64,000 bases of DNA. Source: Prochlorococcus marinus CUG1433. GTDB taxonomy: Bacteria > Cyanobacteriota > Cyanobacteriia > PCC-6307 > Cyanobiaceae. Below the pieces are notes generated by a model. That model did not search any database. It was not told the DNA's origin and saw only the letters and a list, made by a program, of their open reading frames with translations. Position 1 is the first letter of the stretch. The number at the start of each line of letters is the position of its first letter. Location of the stretch: positions 1,302,001-1,366,000 of the forward strand of contig JAEPLN010000001.1 in assembly GCA_017644425.1 (NCBI GenBank). Direction: 5' to 3'. This document shows positions 28,142 through 38,750 of the stretch, piece by piece. A program made the position numbers and the translations under genes.

Positions 28142-29629
28142 TTGCTAATCCCAACTCAAATAAAAAGTCTAAGACAATATTTTTACCCTTGTTTAGGAGG
28201 GATTTTAGGAGGAATTTCTGTTTCAACTCATTTTTGGCTGTTTTTTATGCCGATATCTTTATTTATTTTATGGGAGGGAAGTGAGAGAAAAATAGCAAAT
28301 TTTTGGTGGGGGTTTTTTTTCGTTTTGATAAGTCATTCATGGTTATATGATCTTCATCCATTGACATGGCTTGGGTTTTCATGGCTTGTAAGTTTAATTA
28401 TTGCCATTTCAATATTATTATTTTGCGCTTTTTTGGGTGGGATATTAGTTTATTTATGGGGATTGTTAGTTGAAATTATTCTCTGGAAAGAGGATGTTTT
28501 CAAAATGAAAATATTATCTTTAACAGTAAAAGTATTTTTTTTATCTTTAACTTGGGGGATTGGTGAATTGATACTTTCTCAAACACCATTTTTTTGGATA
28601 GGTTTAGGAGAGAGTCTTATCCCAGGTGATCTTTATCTTGCTGGTTTAGCAAGATGGATTGGTGCAAGCGGTTTATGCGTATTACAAATATTGATTGGAT
28701 TTTGGATTTTTTATATTCACGGTAAATGGAGAAGAAAACATCATTTTAAAAAAACATTTATTTTCGGACTTTTTATTATTTTTTTATTACATCTATTGGG
28801 GGGGTTAACAACTCAAATTAAAAGAAATTATGAATACCCAGTAGCTATTTGGCAAACTAATATACCAACTAGAGAAAAATTAAAAATAGATGATGAATTT
28901 ATTAAAGAAAAACAATCTATCGCTCAAAAATATGCTTTAGCTAATCAAGCAAAACTTCTCGTCGCTCCTGAAGGGACCCTATATAATAATTTTTATTTTT
29001 CTAAAGGCTTTAAGATTAATACCTTAGCAGGAGGTTTCAGAAACTCTAATAATGAGTTAAGAAGTTCTTTACTCGGATTTCAAGTTGGAGATAAATCTTT
29101 TACCTCATTTATAGATAAAAACAGACTTGTTCCATTAGGTGAAAAAATACCTAGATTTCTAGAAAGTTTTTCAAGAGGATTATCTGCAGTAGGAGGAATT
29201 CAACCAGGCTCTGATTCAAGATTTTTTGATCCTAAATTTACTCAACCTCTAGCAGTGGCTATTTGTTATGAAATTAGTGATGGATTAAAAATAAGAAAGG
29301 CAATTAATAACGGTGCAAAACTAATAATAACCACAGCAAATTTAGATCCCTATCCAACTAAGCTTTATAATCAATTCCTGTCTTTGGCAAGATTGAGAAG
29401 TATTGAAAATAAAAAAGATAATTTACTTGCATCAAACACTGGTCCTTCAGGTTTAGTTAAAGATGATGGAAAAATAATTCAACTTCTAGATTTAAATGTT
29501 GAGCAAAACAAAGTAGTTTTCCCAAATTTTTCATCCGACAAGACCTTTTATACAAAATTTGGAGATAAACCTATTTTGTTATTATTTATATTTTTTTTGG
29601 GATTAAATTTCTTTTGGAAAATTAATTAA
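28142..29629 (+). CDS. lnt: Apolipoprotein N-acyltransferase
   Basis: Membrane enzyme adding the third acyl chain to lipoproteins. 495 residues from TTG. The N-terminal half has about six spans; the C-terminal nitrilase-like domain keeps the catalytic set: Glu in LVAPEGTLY, Lys in [13 protein letters not shown] and Cys in [10 protein letters not shown] last span is at the C-terminus. It overlaps convergent mnmA by 8 bases. Confidence 0.9.
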   Translation: MLIPTQIKSLRQYFYPCLGGILGGISVSTHFWLFFMPISLFILWEGSERKIANFWWGFFFVLISHSWLYDLHPLTWLGFSWLVSLIIAISILLFCAFLGGILVYLWGLLVEIILWKEDVFKMKILSLTVKVFFLSLTWGIGELILSQTPFFWIGLGESLIPGDLYLAGLARWIGASGLCVLQILIGFWIFYIHGKWRRKHHFKKTFIFGLFIIFLLHLLGGLTTQIKRNYEYPVAIWQTNIPTREKLKIDDEFIKEKQSIAQKYALANQAKLLVAPEGTLYNNFYFSKGFKINTLAGGFRNSNNELRSSLLGFQVGDKSFTSFIDKNRLVPLGEKIPRFLESFSRGLSAVGGIQPGSDSRFFDPKFTQPLAVAICYEISDGLKIRKAINNGAKLIITTANLDPYPTKLYNQFLSLARLRSIENKKDNLLASNTGPSGLVKDDGKIIQLLDLNVEQNKVVFPNFSSDKTFYTKFGDKPILLLFIFFLGLNFFWKIN

Positions 29630-30776
29630 TTAATCCGCCACCTAATAAAATTTCTCCTTTATAAAAAACTGCAGCTTGTCCAGGCGTTACCGAACTTTGA
29701 CTTTCTTCAAAAATTAATTTAAATGTTGTAGTTGGATTTTCAAGATTTTTCAAAGGAATTAAAGTTCCTTTTACTGGATGACTTCTATATCTGATTTGTG
29801 CTTCTACTTCTATCTCTTGTTTAGGCTCTTCTATTGAAACCCAGTTAACCTCACTAATTATTGCTTCATTATTAAATAAATCACTTTTATCTGCTACATA
29901 AACAATGTTTTTTACCATATCCAAACTTTTAACATATAATGGCTCCGGCCAAGCGATGCCCAAACCTTTTCTTTGACCTACTGTAAAGTGCTGAATACCA
30001 TTGTGCATGCCAAGGATTTTCCCATTTACATGAACAATTTCACCTTCTTTGGGTTCAATGTGTTTGTCGATGAATCTCTGCATTGATCCATAATGCTCAA
30101 CTAAACATAAATCTTGACTTTCTGGTTTTTGAGCAGTTCTAAGGCCTAATCTCAGAGCTTCCTTTCTTGTTTCTTCTTTTTTCATTTCACCAAGAGGAAA
30201 TTCTAATCTGCTTAGTACTTCTTGTGAAAGGGAATAAAGAAAATAACTTTGGTCTTTGTTTTCATCAGCACCTCTGAGAAGAAGAAAGTCTTTAAATACA
30301 AAGCTTTTGCAATCAAGTGTTTCAGCATAAGATGATTTTTTTATCCTTGCGTAATGTCCAGTCGCAATATTAGTAAAGTCTTTTTTGTTCAATGCGTAAT
30401 TAAGCATCTCTTCAAACTTCACATTCTTGTTGCACATCGAACATGGAAGTGGAGTAAATCCTTTCTCATAGCTATCAGTAGTTTTCTTGATTACCTCTCT
30501 TTCGAAAATTTCTCTTGAGTCTATTATTTTATGATTAATTCCTAAATCTTCACAAAGGCCAGCAGCATCTACTAATCCTTCAGAACAACAGGAGCCTTGT
30601 CCTTTCATTAGCCAAAGAGTTAGTCCCTCAACATTCCAACCTCTTTCTACAAGAAGAGCAGCTGAGAGGGAACTATCTACGCCACCAGAAAGACCTACAA
30701 TAATATTTTTCTTCTTCTTAGTTTTATTATTAGAAAAACAGTTCTCTAATTTTTTATCCTTTTGTGTCTTTAACAT
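29622..30776 (-). CDS. mnmA: tRNA-specific 2-thiouridylase MnmA
   Basis: Adds sulfur to U34 of tRNA Lys, Glu and Gln. 384 residues with a basic N-terminal extension of about 25. ATP pyrophosphatase P-loop GLSGGVDSS, first catalytic Cys in [11 protein letters not shown], second in [10 protein letters not shown], and the C-terminal domain with [17 protein letters not shown]. Divergent from the nnr gene. Confidence 0.95.
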   Translation of the reverse strand: MLKTQKDKKLENCFSNNKTKKKKNIIVGLSGGVDSSLSAALLVERGWNVEGLTLWLMKGQGSCCSEGLVDAAGLCEDLGINHKIIDSREIFEREVIKKTTDSYEKGFTPLPCSMCNKNVKFEEMLNYALNKKDFTNIATGHYARIKKSSYAETLDCKSFVFKDFLLLRGADENKDQSYFLYSLSQEVLSRLEFPLGEMKKEETRKEALRLGLRTAQKPESQDLCLVEHYGSMQRFIDKHIEPKEGEIVHVNGKILGMHNGIQHFTVGQRKGLGIAWPEPLYVKSLDMVKNIVYVADKSDLFNNEAIISEVNWVSIEEPKQEIEVEAQIRYRSHPVKGTLIPLKNLENPTTTFKLIFEESQSSVTPGQAAVFYKGEILLGGGLIN

Positions 30777-30821
30777 AGAAGTTTAAATTTTGAACAGTAC
30801 CTTAATTGCTTTGTACTAATT

Positions 30822-32387
30822 ATGAACGAAATTGTATGGCCAACAATTGACTCAAAACATTTAATTATTGATTCAAAGCAAATGCTTAAATTAGAGAAAG
30901 AAATGTTTTCTGATGGAATGCCGCAAGAAGCATTGATGGAAAAAGCAGGTATCCAAATTAGTAGATGGCTCTTAAAAAAGAAACCTCTTCTAAAGCATGG
31001 AATAACTGTTTTTATAGGCCCTGGGCATAATGGTGGTGATGGTGCCGTAATAGCTAGAGAGCTTTTTTTGAAAGGTTTTAATGTCCAGGTATGGTGTCCA
31101 TTCCCGATAAAAAAAACATTAACAAATAACCACCTTAATTATCTTACCTCTATTGGTGTCACAAAATTAGTAGAGGCCCCTAATGCAAATGGGAAAGAAC
31201 TTTGGATTGATGCAGTTTTTGGTAATAATCAAACAAGAAAAGTAGATAATATATTAATTAAACTTTTTAATCAAAAATTTTATAACAAATATGGCAAGGT
31301 AATAAGTATTGATATTCCAACAGGATTATGTCCTGATAAAGGGGAGCCTTTTTTAGATAGCGCTGTAAAGGCAGACTATACCTTGGTTATTGGTCTTCAT
31401 AAGATTGGGTTGACCCAAGATTCTGCTTTGCCTTTTATTGGAGAATTGCACCACATAGATATTGGGGTGCCTACTAATAAATTATCCAAAGTCGAGAAAA
31501 AGATTTTGAAGATTACTTATAGTGATTTAAAAAATATTGATTTACCTTCTTTACCAAAAAATTCCAATAAATACAAAAGAGGTAGAACATTACTAATAGC
31601 CGGAAGTGAAAAATATCCTGGTGCTGCATACTTAGCATTAAAAGGGGCCATATCTAGTGGAGCAGGCTTTATCTCTGCGGTCCTGCCTGGGATAGTTGGT
31701 GAATCTATTTGGCAAGTTGCTCCTGAAATAGTTTTAAAGGGAACTATGAAATGTAATCAAAATGGTAATGCATCATTATTCAGTGCATTAAAGAATATTG
31801 ATTTAAGTGTATTTGACTCATTAGCTGTCGGCCCAGGAATAGGAATTGATAATGATGATTGGCAAAAATCAATAGACTTCTTTATTGATTTTGAAGGATT
31901 ATTGATTTTGGATGCAGATGCACTCAATAGGATTTCGGGATCTAAATTAGGATCAAAATTTTTTTTAGAGAGAAAATTTAAAACATGGATAACACCTCAT
32001 AGCAAAGAATTCTCAAGGTTATTCCCGCAAATAAAATGTGAGACAAATATTGAACGAGCTTTTCAAGCTGCAGAAGAATATAAAATTAGTGTTTTGTTAA
32101 AAGGGGCTAACAGCATAGTTGCTGATAATAAAAAAGCATGGCAAATTTGTGGGACTGATTCTCAGACAGCTAGAGCTGGATTGGGTGATCTTTTATCTGG
32201 ATTTTTAGCTGGCTCTTCTGCGATTGATTTGACATGCTGTAGAAACATAACGACAGATTTTTTTGCAAAATATATACTCATACATTCATTCGCTGCATCA
32301 AAGTGTGAAAGTGGATCTAATGCATCTGCAATTGGTGATGAATTGTCGAAAATAATGAGATTTAGGAAAATGAGACAAATATCTTGA
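30822..32387 (+). CDS. nnr: Bifunctional NAD(P)H-hydrate epimerase/dehydratase
   Basis: Repairs hydrated NAD(P)H. 521 residues. The N-terminal YjeF domain (about 15-220) has FIGPGHNGGDGAVIAREL and SIDIPTGLCPDKGE. The C-terminal ribokinase-like dehydratase (about 235-515) has GRTLLIAGSEKYPGAAYLA, AVGPGIGID, LDADALN, ITPHSKEF and the ATP/ADP site AGLGDLLSGFLAG. Same two-domain order as in most bacteria. Confidence 0.93.
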   Translation: MNEIVWPTIDSKHLIIDSKQMLKLEKEMFSDGMPQEALMEKAGIQISRWLLKKKPLLKHGITVFIGPGHNGGDGAVIARELFLKGFNVQVWCPFPIKKTLTNNHLNYLTSIGVTKLVEAPNANGKELWIDAVFGNNQTRKVDNILIKLFNQKFYNKYGKVISIDIPTGLCPDKGEPFLDSAVKADYTLVIGLHKIGLTQDSALPFIGELHHIDIGVPTNKLSKVEKKILKITYSDLKNIDLPSLPKNSNKYKRGRTLLIAGSEKYPGAAYLALKGAISSGAGFISAVLPGIVGESIWQVAPEIVLKGTMKCNQNGNASLFSALKNIDLSVFDSLAVGPGIGIDNDDWQKSIDFFIDFEGLLILDADALNRISGSKLGSKFFLERKFKTWITPHSKEFSRLFPQIKCETNIERAFQAAEEYKISVLLKGANSIVADNKKAWQICGTDSQTARAGLGDLLSGFLAGSSAIDLTCCRNITTDFFAKYILIHSFAASKCESGSNASAIGDELSKIMRFRKMRQIS

Positions 32388-32476
32388 AAGAAACAATTAA
32401 GTAGAGTTATTTATAGTTTTAAACACATAAATATACAAATATTACGTGAAATCTGAAGCGCGCATTAAATATTCGG

Positions 32477-32493
32477 CACTTTTCATAAAAGTG
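32477..32493 (+). promoter_or_regulatory. Perfect hairpin in the sigma factor leader
   Basis: CACTTTT, CAT, AAAAGTG form a perfect 7-bp inverted repeat, 36 bases before the sigma factor ATG. It may be an operator or a leader hairpin. It is not followed by a T-run, so it does not look like an intrinsic terminator of nnr. Confidence 0.35.
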
Positions 32494-32528
32494 TAGGAGA
32501 GTTTTAATACCTTATCAGGTCAAAAAAA

Positions 32529-33470
32529 ATGGTTTCATCTATACCAGCGCAAGCAGAGCCACAAAAAAGAAGAGGTAACGATCCAATAAGTTGGTACTTG
32601 CAGAACATTGGTAGAGTCCCATTGTTAACACCTGCTGAAGAGATCGAACTTGGTAATCAAGTCCAGAAAATGATGATTCTTACAGATGATGGTCAATTGA
32701 ATGAAAAGAATAAAGAATTCACACCCCAGCAAAAAAGAACAATAAAAATTGGAAGAAGAGCTAAAGAAAGAATGATGAAAGCAAATTTAAGATTAGTTGT
32801 TAGTGTTGCAAAAAAGTACCAAGGAAAAGGACTTGAACTTCTTGATTTAGTTCAAGAAGGCTCTCTTGGTTTGGAAAGGGCTGTTGAAAAATTTGATCCT
32901 ACAAGGGGATATAAATTTTCTACTTACGCTTTTTGGTGGATCAGACAAAGCATGACAAGAGCAATTGCTTGTCAGTCACGAACGATTCGGTTACCAGTTC
33001 ACTTAAGCGAAAGATTAGCATCTATAAGAAAAGTTAGTAGAGATTTGGCACATAAACTTGGTGCTATGCCAAGCAGAATTGAAATTGCAGAAGCAATGGA
33101 AATTGATGTAGAGGAGTTAGATTCTGTTTTAAGACAAGCTTTATCTACAAGTAGTCTAGATGCTCCAGTTAATGGTGATGACGGCAGGAGTTTTTTAGGT
33201 GATTTAATAGCAGATAGTAATAATGAAGAGCCTTTAGATCAAGTTGAACAGAAAATGCATCAAGAACAACTTGGGAAGTGGTTAAGTCATTTAAGCGAAC
33301 AGGAACAACATGTTCTTAAGTTAAGATTTGGACTAGATGGAAATGAAAGACATACACTTGCAGAAATAGGGAGGTTATTAGAAGTATCTAGGGAAAGAGT
33401 TAGACAGGTTGAGTTAAAAGCATTAAGAAAATTAAGAAATTTAACCAGAAAATTACCCAGTGGCATCTAA
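32529..33470 (+). CDS. RNA polymerase sigma factor, group 2 (RpoD/SigA-like)
   Basis: 313 residues. Region 1.2 ([21 protein letters not shown]), region 2 ([24 protein letters not shown] then [18 protein letters not shown]), region 3 (about 170-225) and region 4 with the helix-turn-helix [20 protein letters not shown]. No acidic region 1.1 is present, so it is a non-essential group 2 factor rather than the principal sigma. Promoter choice is likely to overlap with SigA. Convergent with pdhA, overlapping by 4 bases. Confidence 0.93.
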   Translation: MVSSIPAQAEPQKRRGNDPISWYLQNIGRVPLLTPAEEIELGNQVQKMMILTDDGQLNEKNKEFTPQQKRTIKIGRRAKERMMKANLRLVVSVAKKYQGKGLELLDLVQEGSLGLERAVEKFDPTRGYKFSTYAFWWIRQSMTRAIACQSRTIRLPVHLSERLASIRKVSRDLAHKLGAMPSRIEIAEAMEIDVEELDSVLRQALSTSSLDAPVNGDDGRSFLGDLIADSNNEEPLDQVEQKMHQEQLGKWLSHLSEQEQHVLKLRFGLDGNERHTLAEIGRLLEVSRERVRQVELKALRKLRNLTRKLPSGI

Positions 33471-34540
33471 TCTTCGGCCCAAATATATTTAGTTAGTTCT
33501 TCAGAAGGGGGTTCGGGAGCCTCTAATGCATTTTTAACGGATTCAGAGATCTCACTATCTATTTTCTTTTCAATACTTTTTAATTCTTCTTTAGTTGCAA
33601 ACTTCCCGTCAATAATTTCTTGCGCTAATTTTTTAATAGGATCCCTTTTACCCCAAAACTCCTTCTCTTTCTCTGATCTTAATTCATCTGGATCTGCAAG
33701 AGAATGTCCTCTGTATCTATACGTCAAACATTCTAAAAGTGTGGGCCCTTCCCCAGCTCTAGCACGCTCAATTGCTCTTTGTGCCGCTCCTCTTACTGCT
33801 AATACATCCATTCCATCAACTTCCTCTCCATGCATCCCAAAAGAGGAGGCTTTTCTCCATATTTCAGGATTACTAGTTGCTCTATCGTGAGCCATACCAA
33901 TAGCCCATTTATTATTTTCAACAACAAAAATTATAGGTAATTTCCATAGTTGGGCCATATTTAAACATTCAAAAAACTGCCCATTATTGCAAGTCCCATC
34001 TCCAAAGAATGCTGCAGTAACTGCATCACTACTATTATTACCAGCAACTTCTTTTTTGTATTTACTTGAAAAGGCTGCTCCTAAAGCCACAGGAATTCCT
34101 TCCCCAATAAATGCATATCCTCCGAGTAAGTGATGTTCTTTTGAAAATAGGTGCATGGACCCCCCTCGGCCCTTACTACAACCTGTAGCTTTTCCAAAAA
34201 GTTCACTCATTACTTCAAAAGATGGAACACCTGCGCTAAGTGCATGCACATGATCGCGGTAAGTACTACAAAACCAATCATGTTTCTTTTTCATGGCACC
34301 AATTACTCCGGTACTAATTGCTTCTTGTCCGTTATATAAATGAACAAAACCAAACATTTTTCCCCTGTAGTACATTTCAGCACACTTATCTTCGAATCTT
34401 CGACCAAGTGTCATGTCTTCATATAGCAATAACCCTGTTTCTCGATTTAATTCGGCTTTTTTTGTGTCTTGAAGATTTGAGATTCTCTCTACGTGTGTTT
34501 CCAAGAAAAATACCTTAATGAAGTTTTGATTTGTTAACAT
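33467..34540 (-). CDS. pdhA: Pyruvate dehydrogenase E1 component alpha subunit
   Basis: Thiamine-diphosphate part of the pyruvate dehydrogenase complex. 357 residues. ThDP-binding motif [17 protein letters not shown] with ENNKWAIG, and the active-site loop [15 protein letters not shown]. The start may be the ATG at 34540 or the in-frame TTG at residue 13 (LETHVERIS), since the first 12 residues look poorly conserved. Works with LpdA encoded at 23504-24943. Confidence 0.95.
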   Translation of the reverse strand: MLTNQNFIKVFFLETHVERISNLQDTKKAELNRETGLLLYEDMTLGRRFEDKCAEMYYRGKMFGFVHLYNGQEAISTGVIGAMKKKHDWFCSTYRDHVHALSAGVPSFEVMSELFGKATGCSKGRGGSMHLFSKEHHLLGGYAFIGEGIPVALGAAFSSKYKKEVAGNNSSDAVTAAFFGDGTCNNGQFFECLNMAQLWKLPIIFVVENNKWAIGMAHDRATSNPEIWRKASSFGMHGEEVDGMDVLAVRGAAQRAIERARAGEGPTLLECLTYRYRGHSLADPDELRSEKEKEFWGKRDPIKKLAQEIIDGKFATKEELKSIEKKIDSEISESVKNALEAPEPPSEELTKYIWAED

Positions 34541-34653
34541 TCTAAGCCGTGAAGGGCAATTTTAATGATTTTTTTTAATAACTCTGTAAGACCTTATGAA
34601 AAAAATTTTTAACTTGATAAAATTTGTCTAAGAATTTTCAATAGGATAATTGC

Positions 34654-36759
34654 TTGGAACTTCCTTTAGACCATTTTCGTTTAATTGGCGTAAGCCCCTC
34701 TGCAACACCTGAGGAAGTATTAAGGGCTTTTCAATTGCGTTTGGATAAAACTCCTGATGAAGGTTTTACTTATGAAGTTTTAACCCAAAGATCTGAGTTA
34801 CTTCGCCTCACAGCTGATTTGCTTTCAGATCCAGAAAGGAGGAGAGAGTATGAAAATTTGCTTCTAAATGGAGCATCTGGACTTGAGTTCCCTTCAAATA
34901 GAGAAGTTGCTGCATTAATACTTCTTTGGGAATCTGGTTCCCCAAAAGAAGCTTTTAAAATCACGAGAATAGCTTTACAGCCACCACAAACTCCAGCTTT
35001 AGGAAGTAGTAGAGAGGCTGATTTAACTTTATTGGCTGCCTTATCAGCTAGAGATTCTGCAATTCAAGAACAACAGCTTAGATCCTATTCAAACGCAGCA
35101 GATTTTTTAAATGAAGGCATACAACTTCTCCAAAGAATGGGAAAGCTTAGTGAAATAAGGAAAGATCTTGAAGAGGACTTGATTTCCCTACTTCCCTACA
35201 GAATTCTTGATCTACTTAGTAGGGATTTAAATGATCAGGAATCTCATAAAAAAGGTCTAAGTATGTTGGAAAATTTAATAATCAAAAGAGGCGGTTTGGA
35301 AGGTAATAATAAATCTGAATATGAGAATTATTTAAACCAGCCAGAATTTGAAGCTTTTTTTCAACAAATAAAGCCATATTTGACAGTTCAAGAACAGATA
35401 GATTTGTTTATTGAATTACAAAAAAGAGGATCCTCAGAAGCAGGATTTCTAGCATTTTTGTCATTGACTGCAATTGGCTTCTCAAGAAGAAAGCCTGAGA
35501 AATTATATGAGGCGAGGAAAATTTTAAAGAAACTAAATGTATCAGGTCTTGATTCAATGCCCCTTTTGGGTTGTTTAGACTTACTTTTAGCAGATGTTGA
35601 TCAGGCCTCAGCAAGATTCTCTAGCAGTTCTGATGAGAACCTAAAAGATTGGCTTAATAATTATCAGGGAAATAAGTTAGAGGCAATATGTATTTTCTGT
35701 AAAAATTGGTTAGAGAATGATGTTTTAGTTGGTTATAGAGATATTAATTCAAAGGAGGTGGATTTAGATGCTTGGTTTGAAGATAATGAAATTCAAGAAT
35801 TTATTGAAAAATTAGAGATAAAATCAAATAAAACCTCTTTCAAATCAAACCTTCAAAATCAACTGATTAAAAAGGATCCTATGACAAAAGTTATAGAGGG
35901 TTTTGATAATACATTAGACAATTGTAATGAAGGAAAATTGCCTTGGCCTGGTGGTATAAAAGAAGGATATGAAAAGCTTGATTTTCAAGAAAATAAATTT
36001 AATGATGAAATTCTTAACGATAAACCAATAGTCATTTATAGATATTTAATTGAAAAAATTGCTGAATTTAAATTTAGTCTTGGCGAATTTTTTACACATA
36101 AAGACTTTCTTAGTCGATCACCTTATTTGATTTATTTATATGCGTTTTTGATCTTATTTACTTTTGGCATTGGGATTGGATTCCTCAGAAATAATCTTAA
36201 AAAATCAATTCAAAATGAAACTTTATCAGAAAAATCCATAATAGCTTTGGATAAAAATCAAAAGCCTGGAGGAAAAGATTTTATTGATGAAATTAAAAAG
36301 AAACCTTTAAATGAACTGAATTCTATTAATCAAAAACCTACTTCAATAAATTCCCTTAAATATGAAGAACTTACTAAACCTTCTCCATCTTTGGAAGAGA
36401 TAAGAAATTTATTAAATGTATGGCTTTTAAGTAAAAGTAATTACTTAGCTGGAAAAAGTGAAATTAATCTTTCCAAAATTGTTAGTAGTGGTTTAATTGA
36501 TAGAACAATCGAAGAAAGACAAAAAGATACTAAAAAAGCAATTTTTAAAAAAATTGATACTCAAATACTGAAGATAGATTTTGAATCACAAACCTCTTCT
36601 CGGATAGTCGTTTTAGCAGAATTAGATTATTCAGAGAAAATCGTAAAGAATTCCGGAGAATTTGTTAATGAAACCTCTTTTAATCCTCTAAAAGTTAAAT
36701 ATATTCTGGGATTTTCTAATAAATCATGGAAATTGGTTGATTTCGTTAGTGGCTTGTAA
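34654..36759 (+). CDS. ftn2: Cell division protein Ftn2/ZipN (ARC6 homologue)
   Basis: 701 residues from TTG. J-like N-terminal domain (LPLDHFRLIGVSPSATPEEVLRAF, about 3-70, without a canonical HPD), a long helical cytoplasmic region, one membrane span at about 489-512 (YLIYLYAFLILFTFGIGIGF), and a C-terminal domain (about 585-701) like the ARC6 IMS domain. It anchors and organises the FtsZ ring in cyanobacteria. ftsZ and ftsQ are also in this window. Confidence 0.92.
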   Translation: MELPLDHFRLIGVSPSATPEEVLRAFQLRLDKTPDEGFTYEVLTQRSELLRLTADLLSDPERRREYENLLLNGASGLEFPSNREVAALILLWESGSPKEAFKITRIALQPPQTPALGSSREADLTLLAALSARDSAIQEQQLRSYSNAADFLNEGIQLLQRMGKLSEIRKDLEEDLISLLPYRILDLLSRDLNDQESHKKGLSMLENLIIKRGGLEGNNKSEYENYLNQPEFEAFFQQIKPYLTVQEQIDLFIELQKRGSSEAGFLAFLSLTAIGFSRRKPEKLYEARKILKKLNVSGLDSMPLLGCLDLLLADVDQASARFSSSSDENLKDWLNNYQGNKLEAICIFCKNWLENDVLVGYRDINSKEVDLDAWFEDNEIQEFIEKLEIKSNKTSFKSNLQNQLIKKDPMTKVIEGFDNTLDNCNEGKLPWPGGIKEGYEKLDFQENKFNDEILNDKPIVIYRYLIEKIAEFKFSLGEFFTHKDFLSRSPYLIYLYAFLILFTFGIGIGFLRNNLKKSIQNETLSEKSIIALDKNQKPGGKDFIDEIKKKPLNELNSINQKPTSINSLKYEELTKPSPSLEEIRNLLNVWLLSKSNYLAGKSEINLSKIVSSGLIDRTIEERQKDTKKAIFKKIDTQILKIDFESQTSSRIVVLAELDYSEKIVKNSGEFVNETSFNPLKVKYILGFSNKSWKLVDFVSGL

Positions 36760-36789
36760 TTACAAATAATTACAAACTTCAAGATCATC

Positions 36790-36795
36790 TATAAT
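36790..36795 (+). promoter_or_regulatory. Candidate -10 box of ffh
   Basis: A consensus TATAAT 21 bases ahead of the ffh ATG, in the short gap after ftn2. It implies a short leader of about 15 nt. Confidence 0.5.
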
Positions 36796-36816
36796 AGTTA
36801 AAATTCCTTTTTAAAA

Positions 36817-38295
36817 ATGTTTGATGAACTCTCGTCACGCTTTGAAGACGCAGTAAAGGGTTTAAGAGGCGAAGCAAAAATTAGTGAAAATAATATCAAT
36901 GATGCCTTGAAAGAGGTAAAAAGAGCACTACTTGATGCGGATGTTAGTTTGTCTGTAGTCAAAGAGTTTATATCAGATGTCAAAGATAAAGCTATTGGAG
37001 AAGAAGTAGTCAGGGGTGTAAACCCAGGTCAAAAATTTATAGAAGTTGTAAATAAGGAATTGATAAACATTATGGGGAATGAAAATTCTCCGTTAAACGA
37101 AAATGAAAATAGTTCTACAGTAATTTTAATGGCTGGACTTCAGGGTGCGGGTAAAACAACTGCAACAGGAAAATTAGGACTTTATTTGAAGGAAAAAGGT
37201 AAAAAAGTTCTTTTGGTTGCTGCAGATATTTATCGACCAGCAGCTGTAGAGCAGCTTAAAACATTGGGAAGTCAATATGATTTGGAAGTTTTTTCAGCTA
37301 AAGAAAAAAAAAGAAAACCAGAAGAGATAGCAAAGGATGCATTGAATTTTGCCAGTGAAAATGACTTTAATTCGATAATTATTGACACCGCAGGAAGATT
37401 GCAAATTGATGATTCCATGATGAGTGAAATGGTTCGAATAAAAGAAGTTTCTAACCCTGATGAAGTTTTACTTGTTGTTGATTCTATGATTGGGCAAGAA
37501 GCTGCTGACTTGACAAAATCATTTCATGAAAAAGTAGGAATTTCAGGAGCAATATTAACTAAGTTAGATGGAGACTCAAGAGGTGGGGCTGCTTTATCAA
37601 TAAGAAAAATAAGTGGTAAACCAATCAAATTTATAGGTGTAGGAGAAAAAATAGAGGCATTGCAACCATTTCATCCAGAGAGAATGGCTAGCAGAATTTT
37701 GGGTATGGGTGATGTATTAACACTTGTTGAAAAAGCCCAAAAAGAAGTTGAACTCGCTGATGCTGAAGCAATGCAAAAGAAACTTCAAGAAGCGACTTTT
37801 GATTTTAATGATTTTGTGAAGCAAATGAGATTAATTAAAAGGATGGGATCACTAGGTGGATTGATTAAATTAATTCCTGGAATGAATAAAATCGATGATG
37901 GGATGATAAAAGATGGAGAAGATCAACTTAAGAAAATAGAATCTATGATCTCTTCAATGACTCTTGAGGAGAAGCAAAAACCGGAAGTTCTTGCCGCTCA
38001 GCCCTCAAGAAGACAAAGAATCGCTAGGGGTAGCGGTTATGAAGCAAAAGATGTAGATAAAGTCTTAGCTGATTTTCAAAGAATGAGAGGGTTCATGAAA
38101 CAAATGTCTAACGGAGGAATGCCAGGAATGGGAGGAATGCCAGGAATGGGAGGCATGCCAGGAATGGGAGGAATGCCAGGAATGGGAGGCATGCCAGGAA
38201 TGGGAGGAATGCCAGGAATGGGAGGAATGAGTGGTAATAAACCAATAAAAAAACAAAAAAATAATAAGAAGAAAAAAGGTTTTGCTGATTTATAA
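36817..38295 (+). CDS. ffh: Signal recognition particle protein Ffh
   Basis: GTPase that binds SRP RNA and signal sequences. 492 residues. N domain (1-95), G domain with GLQGAGKTTATGKL (about 107-120), DTAGRLQ, TKLDGDSRGG, and a methionine-rich M domain (about 330-434) with the RNA-binding SRRQRIARGSG. The C-terminus has six perfect MPGMGG repeats (435-470) then a lysine-rich end. Works with the SRP RNA at 10134-10227; rpsP follows 53 bases later. Confidence 0.97.
   Translation: MFDELSSRFEDAVKGLRGEAKISENNINDALKEVKRALLDADVSLSVVKEFISDVKDKAIGEEVVRGVNPGQKFIEVVNKELINIMGNENSPLNENENSSTVILMAGLQGAGKTTATGKLGLYLKEKGKKVLLVAADIYRPAAVEQLKTLGSQYDLEVFSAKEKKRKPEEIAKDALNFASENDFNSIIIDTAGRLQIDDSMMSEMVRIKEVSNPDEVLLVVDSMIGQEAADLTKSFHEKVGISGAILTKLDGDSRGGAALSIRKISGKPIKFIGVGEKIEALQPFHPERMASRILGMGDVLTLVEKAQKEVELADAEAMQKKLQEATFDFNDFVKQMRLIKRMGSLGGLIKLIPGMNKIDDGMIKDGEDQLKKIESMISSMTLEEKQKPEVLAAQPSRRQRIARGSGYEAKDVDKVLADFQRMRGFMKQMSNGGMPGMGGMPGMGGMPGMGGMPGMGGMPGMGGMPGMGGMSGNKPIKKQKNNKKKKGFADL
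38119..38226 (+). repeat. Six tandem 18-bp repeats in the ffh C-terminus
   Basis: Six copies of an 18-base unit (ATGCCAGGAATGGGAGGA or with GGC as last codon) encode MPGMGG six times. Units differ only at a synonymous third position, so they arose by recent duplication and copy number is likely to vary between strains. Confidence 0.95.
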
Positions 38296-38348
38296 TTTCT
38301 AAATTTTTCCCTTTGAGTGATATTATTATAAAAACTGATTAATTTAAG

Positions 38349-38714
38349 ATGATTAAACTGCGCCTTAAGCGCTTTGGGAAGAAAAAAGAGGCAAGTTTCA
38401 GAATTGTTGCGTGCAATAGTACTTCCAGAAGAGATGGTAGACCTTTAGAGGAACTAGGTTTTTATAACCCAAGAACTAAGGAAACGAGGCTTGACACAGA
38501 AGCTTTAAGAACAAGACTTACTCAGGGTGCTCAGCCAACTGATGTTGTGAGAACTTTATTAGAAAAGGGAGGGTTATTAGAAAAAACAGAAAGGCCCTCT
38601 ATCGCAATTGGTAAAGCAAAGTTAGAGAAGGAAAAATTAGCTAAGACTAAAACTAAAGAGGAAGAAAATGATAGTACTAAAGCTGAAAGCAAGAGTAATG
38701 AAGCTGAAAGCTAG
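38349..38714 (+). CDS. rpsP: 30S ribosomal protein S16
   Basis: Small-subunit assembly protein. 121 residues: the S16 core ([20 protein letters not shown] to about 82, with [15 protein letters not shown]) plus a charged Lys/Glu/Ser tail of about 35 residues. TATTATTATAAAA about 20 bases upstream is a plausible -10 region. Located between ffh and phoH. Confidence 0.97.
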   Translation: MIKLRLKRFGKKKEASFRIVACNSTSRRDGRPLEELGFYNPRTKETRLDTEALRTRLTQGAQPTDVVRTLLEKGGLLEKTERPSIAIGKAKLEKEKLAKTKTKEEENDSTKAESKSNEAES

Positions 38715-38750
38715 TGATTTGATAAATTTTTATTCTTATTTAATAACTAG

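Noticed and set aside
38119-38226. Direct repeats as a possible CRISPR array
   Set aside because: Units are contiguous 18-mers without spacers and encode MPGMGG in frame within ffh.
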